Numbered from the stretch's first letter, positions 34,743 to 47,272 are shown. The stretch is DNA of 64,000 nucleotides from Perkinsus olseni (GCA_013115135.1 JABANP010000047.1:62001-126000), one strand, 5' to 3'. Notes: a model not told the origin generated them from the sequence alone. Numbers and translations are program-made.

Positions 34743-35485
34743 GTGAATCACTCAATCACTCAGAGTGATGACATCTTCTTTTCTCCTCTTGTGTGCGCTC
34801 GGGTTGCGTTTGGAGGATATTCATATTACCGTGGACCTCGAAACGACCCACGTCGCGAACGGTTTCGGGTCATCCCGCTTCTCATCACTCTGCCCTCTCC
34901 AGAGGAGTGGCGTACGGACCACGGTGGGGGCTAAGCGTATTCCAAGGCGAGTACGCCAAGGGTCAGGTGTGTCTGCACAGCCTACATGTCCGGCTCGGAT
35001 CGTGGCATCCTGTTCAACACGATGCCTCGGCTTGATTAACATCAAAAACACTGGCAAGGCTCTTCAGGCGGCTTGTTACTTGTTGCTTGTTCTTGGTACA
35101 ACAGCTAGTACTCCAGTCAGACTTTCGAAAGCGACGAGTGATCATCCAGGATAAGGTCAGGGAGGTACAACACCGTGGCGTGTTTGCTCTAGCATATCGT
35201 CGTGCTGATAGATCATCTAAAGTAGGGCGAGAATTGCATTAAATGCACCATTTGTCCGCCCTTGTAGAGGTCGAATTTGTTGCCAGTTCATGTCTAGCAA
35301 GTAGCATCAAGGGGTTACAGCCTCAGTAGTATTCGATGTTCCTCGATGACGTCGATGGCTTCTTTAGTGGAGAATCTCCATTGCGGTCCGCAGTCTATGA
35401 GCCCCAAGCGCATAGGCAGGCCTGCCTTCAGAGATCTCTCACTGTAACGCAAAATATCCTCACGAATGCCATGCTACAGACCAGT
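34743..35485. other. intergenic, left edge of family F duplication
   Basis: No gene. From about 34990 the sequence is similar to 37440-37590, the start of a 2.4-kb tandem duplication. At about 35268-35325 a short degraded stretch matches, on the minus strand, the C-terminal coding region of the TIR-like gene, which also occurs as a larger fragment at 40427. Confidence 0.5.
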
Positions 35486-36392
35486 TTAGGCGGCCATAGA
35501 AGTCTGTGGGAGGGACGATAATTGAGCTCGGAGAATCCGAATCATCGCGCGGCGTGGAGTCACGGGCACATACGGCAGCAGCTCTTCGTTCCACCCGGTG
35601 AGAACAGCGGTGATGAGCATCTCAGCAAAAGATACCTGAACGCCCTCGTCATCTCTGTCATCCATGGCGATGGTCCAGTCGTGCTGCTCAGCCATCGCCT
35701 TCACGCTGCTGTTCTTCAACAACTCTTTTGCAACATCTATCGCCATTGCTGCAAAACTTGTGTTGAATCTTTCTGCTTGCGAATGGCTAACTTTTCGCCA
35801 GGTGGACCTCACCAAATCAAGACCCTGCTGGGATAGAGGCATTCTGACAATACAACTGTAAGGCACAGACAATACTCTAAGATTCCTCGCGTACGTGCCC
35901 AGTCGACTACTTACTCTACGTGTTCACTTGGCCTCGGGTCCGTGAGAAGTAAAAGATTCATGAAGGCATGGTTGTGCGTCTCACTCCAGATCATTACAAG
36001 CATCGACAGAGGGTGTGCCTTCAGAGATCGCGGTGTCCTTCGGCAAGTTAGTGATTTCTGAACTCACGTTGCTCGGAGCTGCAGCAGCTTCCTGGTTGCA
36101 AACAGCCTGCATTGCGTAGGTTTCACTGCTCGTCCAATGCCTCCAGGCGTGCCAGGAGATGATCAGCGGCGAGATCGCCCTCGGGTTCTTCGAGAATTCA
36201 TCGACCAGCTTGGAGTAGGCGCTGCCGAGCACTTTGCGGGTATTGTTTTGCGCAAGCATACGCCTTGCAATCTCAATCATGCTCTCTTCGCACCCATAAA
36301 CCTTCTTTTGTGTGTATTGCTCCATATTGTGGAATGGGCTGAAGTAATGTTGCATTGTTTTTCGCACCTTCTGATCGGGCATAGTCTTCTCC
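35486..36392 (-). CDS. family F protein, copy A
   Basis: I do not recognise this family, which has five members in this window. The visible 3' part has three exons: 36392-36068, one around 36029-35925 and the last about 35843-35486. Conserved features in order are SPFHNMEQY, a Cys then SMIEIARRML, FSKNPRAISPLII, a short exon with WSETHNHAFMNLL, and a last exon with LVRSTWRKV, ERFNTSFAAM, KELLKNSSVKAMAE and ITAVLTGWNEE. The last exon is mostly helical by composition. A first exon with a signal-like leader, seen in copies D and E, should lie further upstream on this strand but was not located. About 130 residues of the last exon align without gaps to the other copies. Confidence 0.6.
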
Positions 36393-37856
36393 CTGAGAGT
36401 AAGGCCAACGAATAGCGAGGAATGGTTACTTTTCGCCCACTACGACTCACGTTAGCCGAACTGAAGCGTGGTCAACAAAATAATAACCGAACTCCTCGTC
36501 GTATTTTCCCGTCACTGATGCCCAGTGCTACAGAGACGGAAATCACATCCGAAATCCGCGTGAACGCGAGATGGAAAAATTCTGCCAATGCGGGCCTCTG
36601 GCTATGGTGAACCAGATGCGTGGTCTCGCAATAGCTTACAGCAGTGTGAATGTACTCGGTGCTATTTTTGGTTGGAATTGTGTAACTTCCCTCCCCTCGA
36701 GTATAATTGGCAGTGAGTGTGCAGCTGCTTCGACGCTGGGCGTGAGCGGTGAGTGGTTCCTGTGGTTCAGCCTATCAAGACATACACAGGCCAGTTCCGG
36801 CAAGTCATAAGCATGGGAGGGCTCACTTGCTTAGAAGCCCTGGGTCCACAGAGCGTCTGATAATGTAGTGGGATAGTGAGTATGCTGGTTCTGAATATTC
36901 GCATGGAAGATTATGAACAGTGATGAGCAGAAGTCTCAGTAGCAGGAGAGCCCGTTCTGGTAAGCCGACTGTAAACTGAAGGCTGTGGATTCTACTGTGT
37001 AGGATCACAACTGAATTTCTCGGGCCGCGAAGCAGTACAAAATCCGTCAGCTTCCAGTCAGTGTGGCCTCAACGCGGATTGCGCCGATTGAGAGCCGCTG
37101 GCGGAATTCTTTGAAGCACAATTTCGTAGGAACTTCTGCATTTTGCACGACCCATGGTACGGGAGTGTGGGAAGAGGAAAGTAGTCAATGCCCAAATACT
37201 TGTTATCTGATGAATGGTCGAGGCATTGGCGCTGTCCATGTCTTACGATAGTGTCACACCGTTAGTGCGGTTGGGTTGTTAATCACGGCGAACTGTTCAC
37301 CATCGTTAGACATCTCTCCATCCATTCGAAGCCCTGGATTTCGCTACTGTCCATCGCCCAGTCCCAGCGTGAACCCAGCCTGAAACAATACGTGCACCTA
37401 GAGGATGTAGGCTAGCATCCAGTACCGATATTCTCGTTAACGTGTTTTCTGCAGGCGATCGTGGTATCCTGCCCAATATGGTGCCTCGCGCTGATCAAAA
37501 TCAATGCACAGACTATTGACGAAGCTATTCAAGCGGCTTGTCAATTGTATCGGGATTCTTGATACAACAGCTAGTGGTCCGGTAGCTCGCCTCTGGGGAA
37601 GCTGTACAACTTCGAGTCAGAACGGAGAGCGCCTTTCGAATGGCGGTACGGGATCCGAGATCCGACGACTGAGTTGAGCATCGGAGTAACGTAAGAAGTT
37701 GGTGGAATAATCACGCCCGACATGCTCCGCTGCTTTATTGTCAAGCCCCACTTCGCGAAGAAACTTGTCAACTTTGTCTGTGTGAGAGGGTCACGCAACT
37801 GTAACACAAAATATCCGATCCAACATCCGTACAAATGCCATGCTAGCAGATCAAGT
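36393..37856. other. between family F copies A and B
   Basis: Upstream region of copy A, which may hold its missing 5' exons, and the downstream flank of copy B. A minus-strand ORF at 37571-37921 overlaps the copy B end and is not convincing. Confidence 0.4.
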
Positions 37857-38738
37857 TTAGGCGGCCATAGAAGCGTGTGGGAGGGATGATGAGTGAGCTC
37901 GGAGACTCCGAATAATCGCACGGCGTCGAGTCATTGGCACGTATGGCTGCAACTCTTTGTTCCACCCACAAAGAACAGCGGTGATGAGTATCTCTGCGAA
38001 AGAGTCCTGAACATCCTGGTGATCGTTCTCATCTATGGCGATGGTCCAGGCGTCCTGCTCAGCCATCGCCTTCACGCTGCTGTTCTTCAATAACTCATTT
38101 GCAACATCTATCATCATTGCTGCAAAACTTGTGTTAAATCTTTCTGCTTGCGAATAACTAACCTTTCGCCAGGCGGACCTCACCAAATCGACGCCCTGCT
38201 GGGATAGTGGTATCCTGATAATACCAGTGACCTCGGAGCGCCCTCGTGTACGTGCCCAGCCGAGTACTTACTCTAAGTGTTGGCTCGGCCTCGTGTCCGA
38301 AAGAAGTAGAAGATTCATGAAGGCATGGTTGTGCTCCTCACTCCAGGTCATCACAAGCATCGACAGAGGTTGTGCCTTCAGAGTGAGGGTGTCCAACGAC
38401 GAGTTATGATTGCTAAACTCACACTGTTCGGGTCTCCCTGATTGCAATCCGCCCGCATTGCCGAGGTTCCACCCTTCGCCCAATGCGTCCGGGCGTGCCG
38501 GGCGATGATCAGCGGTGAGATTGCCCTCGGGTTCTTCGAGAACTCAGCGACCAGCTTGGGGTAGGCGCTTCTCAGCACTTCGCGTGTATTGTTTTGCGCA
38601 AGCATACGCCTTGCAATTTCAATCATGCTCTCTTCGCATTCATGAACGTTGTGCTGTATATATTGCTCCACATTGTGGAAGGGACTGAAGTGATGCCGCA
38701 TTGTTCTGTACTCCCCTTGGTCGGGCATAGTCTTTTCC
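37857..38738 (-). CDS. family F protein, copy B
   Basis: Tandem paralogue of the copy at 35486-36392 with the same exon layout. The first visible exon starts at 38738 after a TTTCAG acceptor (YFSP-type segment, Cys, SMIEIARRML, FSKNPRAISPLII). A middle exon carries WSEEHNHAFMNLLLL. The last exon ends at 37857 (LVRSAWRKV, ERFNTSFAAM, KELLKNSSVKAMAE). Its sequence stays open over the whole last exon, which suggests it is or recently was under selection. Function is unknown. Confidence 0.6.
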
Positions 38739-40426
38739 CTGAAAGTCGGGCCGACATATGACGAGGAATCTTGACGTACCGCCCACTACGACTCACGTTA
38801 GCCGAAGCGAGGTATAGTCAACAAAATAATAACCAAACTCTTCGTTGTATTTTCCCGTCACTGACGCCCAGTGCTACAGGAAGGGAAATGGTACCGAGGA
38901 ACGCATCAACCGGAGATGGAAAAATTCCGCCGACGGGGGTCTCTTGCTATGGTAGACCAGATCGGAGGTCTTGCTGTCGCTTACAGCAGTGTGAATGTAT
39001 TCGGTGTCATTTCTGGTTGGAACCGTGTAATCTCCCTCTCCCCGGGTATAATTGGCAGTGAGTGTACAGCTGCTTCGGCGCTGGACGTGAGCGGTGAGTG
39101 GTACCTGTAGTCCAGCCTATAAATACACACCGATATACACGACACCTATATATACCATACCGATATATACACCTATAAATACATATATGAATACATGTTC
39201 CGAGGTCGACGAGAGGCTCTCTATTCATCGGAAAGCCATAAACATCGACGGGCTCACCTCCTTAGAAGCACTAGAGAGCGTCTGATGATGGAGTGGGATA
39301 GTGAGCAGGCCGGTTCTGAATACTCGCATGGAAGATTATGAACCGTGATAAGCAGAAATCTCAGTAGTAGGAGAGCCCGTTCTGGTGAGCCAACTGTAAC
39401 CTACAGGCTGTAGATTCTACGGTGTAGGATCACAACAGAATTCCTCGGGCCGCAGAGCATTGAAAATCCGTCACCATCCAGTCAGCGTGGCCTCAACGCG
39501 GACTGCGCTGATTAAGGGCCGCGGGCGGAATGCTTCGGAGCACAATCTCGTAGCAAGTCCTGCATTTTGCACGATGGGCACGCTGGACCTATAAGTCACT
39601 TGAGGAGGGACCGAAAGCTCCGTAAGGAAGAACGGAAGGTCTGCTATTTCTAGCTATCTATGAACTGCTCTTTCCGGGAGTAAGAAGCGCAAACTGGCTC
39701 TTTACTCCCAGCTCCTCGATGGGAGAATTCAGTATTGCCATCCCCGGGGATCGAGCGTTCCAGCATCGAACGACGGTGGCTGCAGCATACTAACCGCGAC
39801 TCCAAGCCGAGGAAAAGCATGCGACTCAGACTGTTCCACACTTTTCGAACTTGTGAGAACGTATCCCTGCCGTACATCTCAGTGTGTGGAGTAGCCATTG
39901 GCCCCCGTCGCAGATCTGCCCGTACGGTAGTACTCGGAATATATTTGACCTGTTCCAATGCCCACGGTCCAAGCTTGGACGATCTTGTAAAGCTTCTGTC
40001 TTGGTGTACAGTATCTATTGCGATGAGCTCTCGCCCCTTCTCACACATTGCGATTCCGATCTCTCTAACGAAGAGTTATCCCAAAGCGAGATCATCGACG
40101 ACGTTAGTGGTGTGATCTCCGAAATGTCACTTTCCTCATTCTTATGAAAGTTGCAGTAAGAATCAGAAGAGTTCATCGGAACCGTTTCTCAATTGTCCTT
40201 GGCAGCGTTCTAGAAGCTATACAACCCTAACACGAAGGTTTTCCCAGACCTCACAGCTGACTGTCCTTCCACCGTCGTTCCACCGAATCGAACTCTGCTG
40301 CTCCACTCCACATGCTCTCTGTTGTTTTCGTCTTCCAGAGCTACTCCCATCGGGTGAAGCGCTACAGATCAGATGCTTCGTTTCAGGCCTGCTAGACATG
40401 GATATGTTACTTCTATCATACCAGTT
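38739..40426. other. upstream of family F copy B
   Basis: Contains the probable 5' exons of copy B (not resolved) and an AT-rich stretch at about 39121-39200 built from short ACACC/TATATA-like steps that copy A lacks. ORFs on both strands at 39650-40115 overlap each other and show no family features. Confidence 0.4.
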
Positions 40427-40768
40427 ACAGCCGCAACACTATACGCCCAGTGGATTGCTTCTCCCATCGGCATATTCATCAGACCTCGTCGGAGGGGGAA
40501 ATAGAAGTTCTGCCAGCCACAGACCATACGTGTCAAAATAATATAAGCACTAAAAAATATGGCGTGAATGATACCAAGGTGCCATTTGGCAACCCTTTCA
40601 GAAATCGAACTTGTTGCCAGTTTATGTCCAGCGAGTAGCATCAAGGGGGCACGGAAGCACAGCATGAGTATTGGTATAATTGAGGTACGTAACTCCCACA
40701 TGAAGACCTCCAGAGCACTCGGTAAGTCTTCACGCATTACACCAACATCATAGATCGGAACGAAGGGG
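40427..40768 (-). pseudogene. TIR-like membrane protein gene, C-terminal fragment
   Basis: Minus-strand copy of about 340 bp, almost identical to 50628-50969 of the TIR-like gene copy 1. It shares the copy 1 reading TRMVCGW, where copy 2 has TRVVCGW. It covers the last four or so hydrophobic helices (from MREDLPSALEVFMWE to the HWAYSVAAVT segment) and is cut at both ends. It must be a recent transposition or the remnant of an inverted module. Confidence 0.85.
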
Positions 40769-40875
40769 AGGATTCACGGTTCCGTAATTGTTGTGATCGC
40801 GAAAGACTATCAACACCACAACACGATGAGCTCTAGATGATACTCTCATATAAGTTAAAATATTCTCTCAGCATC

Positions 40876-41489
40876 TTACACAACTACGGCGTAGAAGTAG
40901 ACGCAAAAACTCAGAGCACTGATGACGCACATGAGACCACCCGGCATGAATTTACGAGTTTTCACGTACCTGAGACAAGATGATTGCAAACTCGCCCGAA
41001 GAGTTCGCTACAGCAGTCGGGGTGAACATACCTCGAGTAAAAGAAGACCGTCAATATCAATGCAATGGCCGCTAGGCAGAAGAGCCCCGTAAGATTGTCG
41101 TATGAGGATCCGACTTCTGCTGCGGCGAAGACCAGGACACCGGAGATGGTACCAGCGATCAGGGAGGGCTTACTCTTAGCCTGTACGAAGCCTATGGCCT
41201 GATACAGAGACAATATAAATTCAGAATGCCTGTGACCGATGAACCAATAACACGGTCTTCGCCGATGGCCACATGGTGGAAGGTTATCTCAATGAGAGCA
41301 CTAGAATGTCAAGTCGTGGTATGAACGGGAAACTTCATGATGAACACCGCGGTAAGAGTCCGGCCATCGAGTTCGAGTGGGTCTATGTCCTCACGGCGAG
41401 GAGAGCACACGAGGTTAACTTACCCCGCCAACGATGAGGAGGAGAGCATAGAAGAAGGCCTCATCAAACGCGAAGGCGACGGCACTCAT
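40876..41489 (-). CDS. TMEM14-family small membrane protein (copy 1)
   Basis: Exons 41489-41424, 41198-41032 and 40969-40876 give 108 aa, the usual TMEM14 size. The family core is clear: a first helix ending in VGG, then GFVQAKSKPSLIAGTISG, a second helix, and KFMPGGLM before the last helix. Splice phases (0 then 2) join in frame. Human TMEM14 proteins act in mitochondrial or ER membranes (TMEM14C in porphyrin transport), but which role applies here cannot be told from sequence. The neighbouring gene is a paralogue in the same orientation. Confidence 0.88.
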
Positions 41490-41656
41490 TGAACCAGGCC
41501 AACCAACGACAGAGACCGCTGACTGAACCTCGACGATGAACTGAGCGAGAACCAAATGCACCTTCAGGTACCACATGAAACTCAATAGTAGATCAAATTA
41601 CACCAACTGGAAGCGACCACAGCCGACAGCGTTTGATTCAGAACTCATAGCTGAGC

Positions 41657-42182
41657 TCATTCCTTCTTGTCGGGGCTGTCGTTCTTGTCGGCTTTTATGG
41701 CCGCCGCAGTGACACCGGCGACCACAACGCCTACCACCGCCATGAGGCCTCCCGGCATGAACTTGGAGGTTTGCTGAAACCTGATCGAGGGGATGAAAAA
41801 AAACCGGGGAGTGAGAAGGAGGACACCACCTCTTCACGAAGAAGAGGGTGAGGAAGCTAACCAGCACTAGCTGGACTTTCCGAAGGCCCTCGCCGACGCT
41901 GGGGAAGGACTCGAGTTGATAGTGTGATGACGCCGACCTGCAGGACCCCAATGAGTTCCTTGAGGGTTGAGGGAGCTTACAGCTAGGCAACTGAGGGTAC
42001 CGGCAATGATGGAGACCTTCGACCCAGCTTGCATGTAGCCAACTACCTGAAGAGATGAGGGTACTGGCGTGAGGATGAGTGGTAGTAGTAGTGGAGCAGT
42101 GCCAGGAGCTTACCCCGCCGACGCCGAGCAAGGCAGAGTAAAACAGGTTGGCCGCGAAGGCGACTTTATCGGAGACGGCCAT
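41657..42182 (-). CDS. TMEM14-family small membrane protein (copy 2)
   Basis: Exon 1 42182-42114 (MAVSDKVAF... to LLGVGG), exon 2 42046-41981 (VVGYMQAGSKVSIIAGTLS), an exon ending at 41838 (...SFLTLFF) whose start is unresolved, and a last exon 41773-41657 (QTSKFMPGGLM... ending in a charged DKNDSPDKKE tail). It is homologous to the neighbouring TMEM14 gene and lies 168 bp from it. The frame into the third exon does not join cleanly from the second, so an unseen splice variant or an indel is possible. Confidence 0.8.
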
Positions 42183-43422
42183 GATGCACGGACAACTGAG
42201 AGGTCGACGATAGCGACAGGTCTTGTGTGCAGGCATCCCCAGCTGAGTGATTGGCAACTAGCGTGAACGAGATACTGAGAGGAGGGTAACATGGACAAAA
42301 ACCATGACATGATGACGTTCTCAGCCATACAGGGCCAAAAAGTTGGCAAGATTGGTCATAACTTCGATATCACTGTCAAGCGGTGCGGGGGCGGACCCGA
42401 AGGGGAGACGATGACATGCTGCTCATGGCCGACAGACCGCGGAAGCTGTTGCCGAATCTAGCCTTGACGAAAGGGTCGTCGATGTCGAGTTCGGTGAGAG
42501 CGTCCTGGGAAGGCCAGAAGAGTAGGAAGGTCCTGAAAAATGAAGTGCTCGTGAAGGGGGAGCCCACAGACACTGGAAAACTGAAGCAGATTCTTCAGGC
42601 CATGATGCTCCTACCTCGGGAAGAGTGATAAGAACCCAGCTAGCGACAAAGAGTAAACTTGATTATCATAACGGAGCTGAGTCCAGGCCCCTGGCCTTCC
42701 TGTCCTCCTCCGGAAGGTGCTCTGCAGTACAGTAGACCGCCATGGGAGCCGCTGCACTGGCGCTATGTCGAGCTCAGGCACGCTCTGTGCTCTGGGTAGA
42801 CTACGCGGTCTGCGGCTTTTCGTCATCGCCGGAGGAGTTGATGTTGTTATTATCTCAAGTAAGATCTCAGCATCTGCCAAGCATGCTTCGCGAGGGAATC
42901 TTAGGTCGAAGGCGGCTTTACCGAGCTTCATCTTCATCCATGTGCGGAAGTTGAATTGAAGGATTCTCTCGGGTCTGACATGCCTGGAAGGCTCATCGGC
43001 AAACTCGCAAGTGTCGAAGACTGCCTGTGCATTTGACTGAAAACAGCGAGAATACGCGTGAAGGAAAGGATGGAGTCCTCACGTCTTCTGCGGACTCCAC
43101 GGTGTCGAAATCGCCCGCGTCGCCGAGGACGACCTGTTTTGTATCTTCCTTGGCTGCACCTGAAGATGCCTTCAACTTGATCGGCAACTGTCTGCCTGGG
43201 CAGTGCGGATCTATCGTCGAAGACGACTTCATTCCCATTCCCCTTCATGTAGCTCATCCCCTGGGTAAGATGAACTTTGAAATGAGAATGAGGCCATCGA
43301 GGTAAGTAAGGGACGACCTTCTTGTAGTAAGGAGGGTCGTCACCAGCCGGCACACAGGGACGCCTACCCTTCTCGGGCGCAGCGGCAGTCATTGACGAGA
43401 AGAGCTTCTCAACCCACTGCAA
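42183..43422 (-). CDS. uncharacterised multi-exon gene
   Basis: Coding signal on the minus strand but no family recognised. Candidate start MTAAAPEKGRR at 43393. Likely exons include one with GMSYMKGNGNEVVFDD around 43260-43150 and one from about 43034 to 42870 containing AVFDTCEFADEP and FNFRTWMKMKLG. A further coding stretch near 42570-42380 holds DALTELDIDDPFVKARFGNS. Boundaries and frames between these were not all joined, so the span is approximate. Confidence 0.35.
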
Positions 43423-43508
43423 GACGAACTCCTGCCTTGACAAGGCGAACAACACTCGGACGAATAGAAACATATTTTACGTAGGGCCAGACAGTCGCGT
43501 TGTGATGG

Positions 43509-44368
43509 TTACTCGTACTTAGCCTCCACCGACTTCATCAAGGACTCCAGCGACTTCCCCTTCACCTGTCGTCGCCAACCAGTGACACCTTCCGATACAG
43601 CAGTCCTGATGGCAGCTTCTTGACTGTGTTTGGCGGCCTTGACTCCCACAGAAGCAGCCTTCTTGGAGAAAACTGGAGGGGCCTCAATGACCTCGCCGAA
43701 GGCAGGCTTGTCGGTCTTCGGATCCTCATCATCGTCATCATCACTGGCATCATCATGATCAGCATCATTCTCTTCCTTCTCGTCAGCTGACTCCTTCTGC
43801 ATGGCTGCCATCTTGGCGAGAGCCTCCTCCAAGCGGGGTATCTTAGGTAGAACAAAGGGCTTCAGCAAGCTCGGGACGCCATCTTCATCGTAATCAGGGC
43901 CGAACTCGGACCGCTTCCTCTTGCCGGTCTCCTCCTCGTCCGACTGGATTTTTTCTTCTTCGCACTCTTCTCTACAACAGGTTTGCCCATCTTCTGTCGT
44001 CGTAGATCGGCCTTCTGCTTCATCAACGCGTGCTTCTCGCGGTTGGTCAACTTCTTCCCTTCCGACTTCGCCACGCCCGTCCCCTCATCCGCCGCCTCAG
44101 TAGCCTTCACGTCCTCAGTTGCCTCAGTTACGGGCACAATGAGATCCTCATCGTCCTTCTTCGGCGCTTCATTACGGCCTTCAAAGTCCTTCGCCAGAGG
44201 GGTCCTGACACAAAACCAACACATCCACATTTCAACCACTGCTCAATGCTGCCGCCCTCATCATTTCCAGGCAAGGCCGACTCACCTCTGCTCGGCAAAT
44301 TTGGTGATTTTCTTGTGCCGACCTAGCCGACCCCCGCCACGACGATTCTCGTACTTACGATGTCGCAT
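43509..44368 (-). CDS. basic/acidic coiled-coil protein, CCDC137-like
   Basis: Exon 1 44368-44286 (MRHRKYENRRGG..., very basic), exon 2 44204-43509. It contains an Arg/Lys-rich helical segment (LTNREKHALMKQKADLRRQK), a run of Lys, a long Asp/Glu stretch and FGEVIEAPPVF, which resembles the FGEV-x3-PP segment of CCDC137 proteins. Those are nucleolar and RNA-binding in animals. The frame changes by one base near 43950 in a run of A (KKKK then QSDEEE), again at a homopolymer. About 250 aa in total. Family assignment is tentative. Confidence 0.5.
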
Positions 44369-45599
44369 GCCGGGCTGAAGTACAAGAGAGTTACTCCGAT
44401 CGACGACTACGTCGCCAAGGAGCACGCGTTCGATTTGACGGAGGTTCGATCCCTAGCTTCGGCATTTCTCTTGTATTTAATTGCAACGACGCCGCACCGG
44501 AGAACTCATTTTGGGTTCTTATACTGTGCTTGGCTTTTCATTATCATCGTACCGTAAAAGTTTCATCTCACCCGACGGCAAGTTCCGTGGCGATTGAAGG
44601 TTGTTGAATATCATCATCATGCCTACCACCTATTCGGGCACAACCCCCCGAGAATACTTCAATTCAACAACATCTAGCAGGCCCGCTGCTGCCGGCAACA
44701 GACAGTCGGGTGGTGCCCCGACCACTAAGGAGGAGCAGATAGAGCGGCTCAAACAACTGTTGGAGATGATGAAGAACTTACCTCAGGGAGAGTAGGCTAA
44801 GCTGTTTTTGGGACGTTCGAGAATCACGGCATGGTCACGAAAGCGCCTGGAGGTTTTTATGAGCACTCTCAAGACTATGCTGAATCCTTCACGCGAGGCG
44901 CGTCCACTCATGGGACTGTGCGAAATAAGGCTTAGCGTCGCTCAGCCGATCTAGTGAGTTTTCTTCCAAGTATACTTTAGAGTCGTCATTTGCCAAACTA
45001 GGGTTCTATCGATGCTCTGCTGGTGATACTAGAGTCGAGTAGGTTCTACCAACGACTCCGCCGTCACGTCGTTCGAAGGCCGACAGTTACACCTGCCGTC
45101 ACGTTCGTTTTCGCTTTTCAGTGTCACCAATGAGGATGGTGACAAAATAGTAGACATCGAGGAGAAGCTGGAGGAGACGAAGACTCATTCGAAGGCTCCC
45201 CAAGTGGCAACGCCATCGCCAGCTATGGACGATGAATTGGAGTCGAAACGAACGGAGATGGTCAAGTGGTGGGCCGGTGTGATGGAAGAGGCTCCGTCAT
45301 ACAGTGAGCCTGACCGTGACGGTGACGAGGCAGAGGTGGCGAAGAAGGCGACAGCATCACGACCATCACCAAGTGAATCGTTTGAGGAGGTCGATAAGGT
45401 GCCACAGACAACGGAGGCTTTCACTGGCACTGTAACTGAGCACGGTGTGAAGCAGGCTGCGGAGAGCGCCGAAGGCTCATCTACGTCTAAACGAGTGTCG
45501 AAATTCAAGATGGACCGGGCGGCTAAGAAGGGTTTTGGCGGTATGTTTGCTGCTAGACACGGCATCCCTATGGGAAGTCAGAATACTGACGCTAAGTGA
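44360..45599 (+). CDS. uncharacterised gene with URI-like C-terminal motif
   Basis: A short N-terminal exon starts at 44360 (MSHAGLKYKRVTPIDDYV...), and the main exon runs from about 45122 to 45599 after a TTTTCAG acceptor. The C-terminus has RVSKFKMDRA followed by GFGGMFAARHGIPMG. RVSKFK near the end is reminiscent of URI/Bud27 proteins, but no prefoldin domain was seen. A separate small ORF (44622-44795, with EEQIERLKQLLEMMKNL, a short coiled coil) lies between and may be an exon or its own gene. The joining of the parts is a guess. The start codon overlaps that of the divergent gene. Confidence 0.4.
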
Positions 45600-45729
45600 A
45601 ATATCCAATATTCGACAAGAACAGTTTCCTACGTTTACGGTACGTGTGTTTAGTTGGATACGTTGGCAATGAGCGGATTGGGGTATCCACTGGCGCTGCT
45701 CCTCACAGCGCCCCTATACGACCTAGAGG

Positions 45730-46853
45730 ATGACGATTCAGCAGCCTACTGGTCGCCAGGGCGTCACCGACGAGCAGCTGACCATGATAAAGCAACAAGT
45801 GTCGACGTGGATGGCGGACTATGATGCTTCCCATGATATGGCACATATGGAAAGGGTCGTAGCTACCACTAAGGCGATCTATGGGAGAGATGAGGTGAAT
45901 CGGAAGTCCGAGAGAGGGCGTTGAGGATGGTGATCAGATCGCTGTGGGGGTTGACCGTAACCTCTTGCTGGCTGTGGCCTACCTTCATGATTCGTTCGAT
46001 AGGAAGTACTGCCAGGACACGACGATGAAGGCGCAGGAAATATTGGAGCGACTCACGGAGGAGCCGATCGGTCTGTCCAAGGGAACGGCACAATTTATCA
46101 TCGATAAGATACACAACGTAATCCCCCAACAAAAACAACAACGACAACGGTGAACAGCAGATATGTCAGATGAGCTATTCTGCTGAGCTGAAGAGCGGCA
46201 GGAGTGCGGAGGTCGCTGCTGACCCATACATCGCCATTGTGCAAGATGCTGATAGACTGGACGCGATAGGAGCTATTGGGATCTGCCGGTGGGGAGTAGT
46301 TGTCTGCTTCCTGTGAACGGGGCTAGCATCATCATCATCACGGCAGATGCATGGCCTACTCTGGGGCGAAGGATCGACCTATCGTCTCCGAAGGAGGAGC
46401 GGAAGAGTTGCAGTTACAACGAAGATTCGTGGAAAAGCCCGAGAGCACCAAACCTACGGCCACCCAGTAGGAGGGATGGTCCCTCACTCGAGGTGTTATT
46501 TGACCTAGGACCGTCGTTGTCACCCTTCTCTCTGTTGAACTTCAGCCTACTACTAGCTTCACCATCGGCGGTTGAACCTGGGCTTCGTTTTTCGCGCGTA
46601 TATTTCTTCTTTTCTGTGAATAGTTCAGTATCTTCATACGAAACTCGTCAGTTTCCGTCAAGATGCTGCTCCCAAGGCTAGCCTCAGGTACGCGAAGGGG
46701 AGTCCATCCGCAGTCGCTCATTTCTACGAGAAGTTGCTTCAACTGAAGGATACCATGAAGACTCGAACGGGTGGACAGATCGCTGAGCAAAGGCATCAAT
46801 TCATGTTGCAATTCCTCGACCAAATATTTGCCGAAATAGATGGCACTGCATGA
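45730..46853 (+). CDS. HD-domain metal-dependent phosphohydrolase
   Basis: Exons 45730-45894, 45938-46117, 46161-46288 and 46652-46853, all joining in frame; about 225 aa. HD-superfamily metal ligands are visible: HDMAHMERV in the first exon, AYLHDSFD in the second and QDADRLDAIGAIG in the third. The last exon has the HFYEKLLQLKD and TGGQIAEQRHQFM helices typical of YedJ-like HD hydrolases. The substrate is unknown. The last exon lies in the 8.4-kb duplication and is repeated, broken, at 54.9 kb. Confidence 0.88.
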
Positions 46854-46906
46854 ATACAGAGACTGTAGCCCTTTGCGTTGATTCGGGAGGAGTTACCGGA
46901 TTGTGA

Positions 46907-47272
46907 ATAATGCTCATGGAAGTGTCAACGATGATTTGGGGCGAGCCCTCCGCACCGGTATCCTGTGTACCCAACAGAGTGAGGATGTGTCGGACAGGGC
47001 GAAGGAAGGCATTGTCCAGTCCTGTCCACGAGTATGTTGGAGTTAACGATGGATGACGCTCTTCAAAACCTTCTCCTCAGCCGAGGAAAGCGGCACAACT
47101 CGGCGATGCTGGAAGTCTTAAGACTTTTTACGTTGATATCCTGAGCCGGAAGTGATCAGCGTAAGATGTGTATAGGTGCCGCCTGTCTAACGACTCAGGG
47201 CGTCCAGTAATAGTCTCTTTCGGAATGCGAGTTCATGAGTGATGATCTAAGACCAACGACAAGATCGAATAT
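46907..47272. other. sub-block in opposite orientation to copy 2
   Basis: This ~365-bp stretch matches 55276-55673 only as reverse complement, while sequence on both sides is collinear between copies (left ATTGT(G)AATA, right CCCCGTTGGTCCTC). One copy has therefore been inverted after duplication. Confidence 0.85.

Larger units (their letters stand above)
34990..39500. repeat. 2.4-kb tandem duplication carrying two family F genes
   Basis: The segments ~34990-37100 and ~37440-39500 are homologous throughout, including intergenic sequence upstream of each gene (for example 36430-36600 against 38775-38940). Copy B has a local AT-rich insertion at about 39121-39200. Divergence is around 15-20 percent by eye. 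Confidence 0.75.

Noticed and set aside
35486..35872. Family F last exon as a globin-like domain
   Set aside because: LVRSTWRKV resembles a globin A helix, but no proximal or distal His pattern follows and other copies do not support it.
39720..39790. Possible tRNA on the minus strand
   Set aside because: A B-box-like CGATCCCCGG and an A-box-like stretch exist, but no acceptor or anticodon stem pairs.
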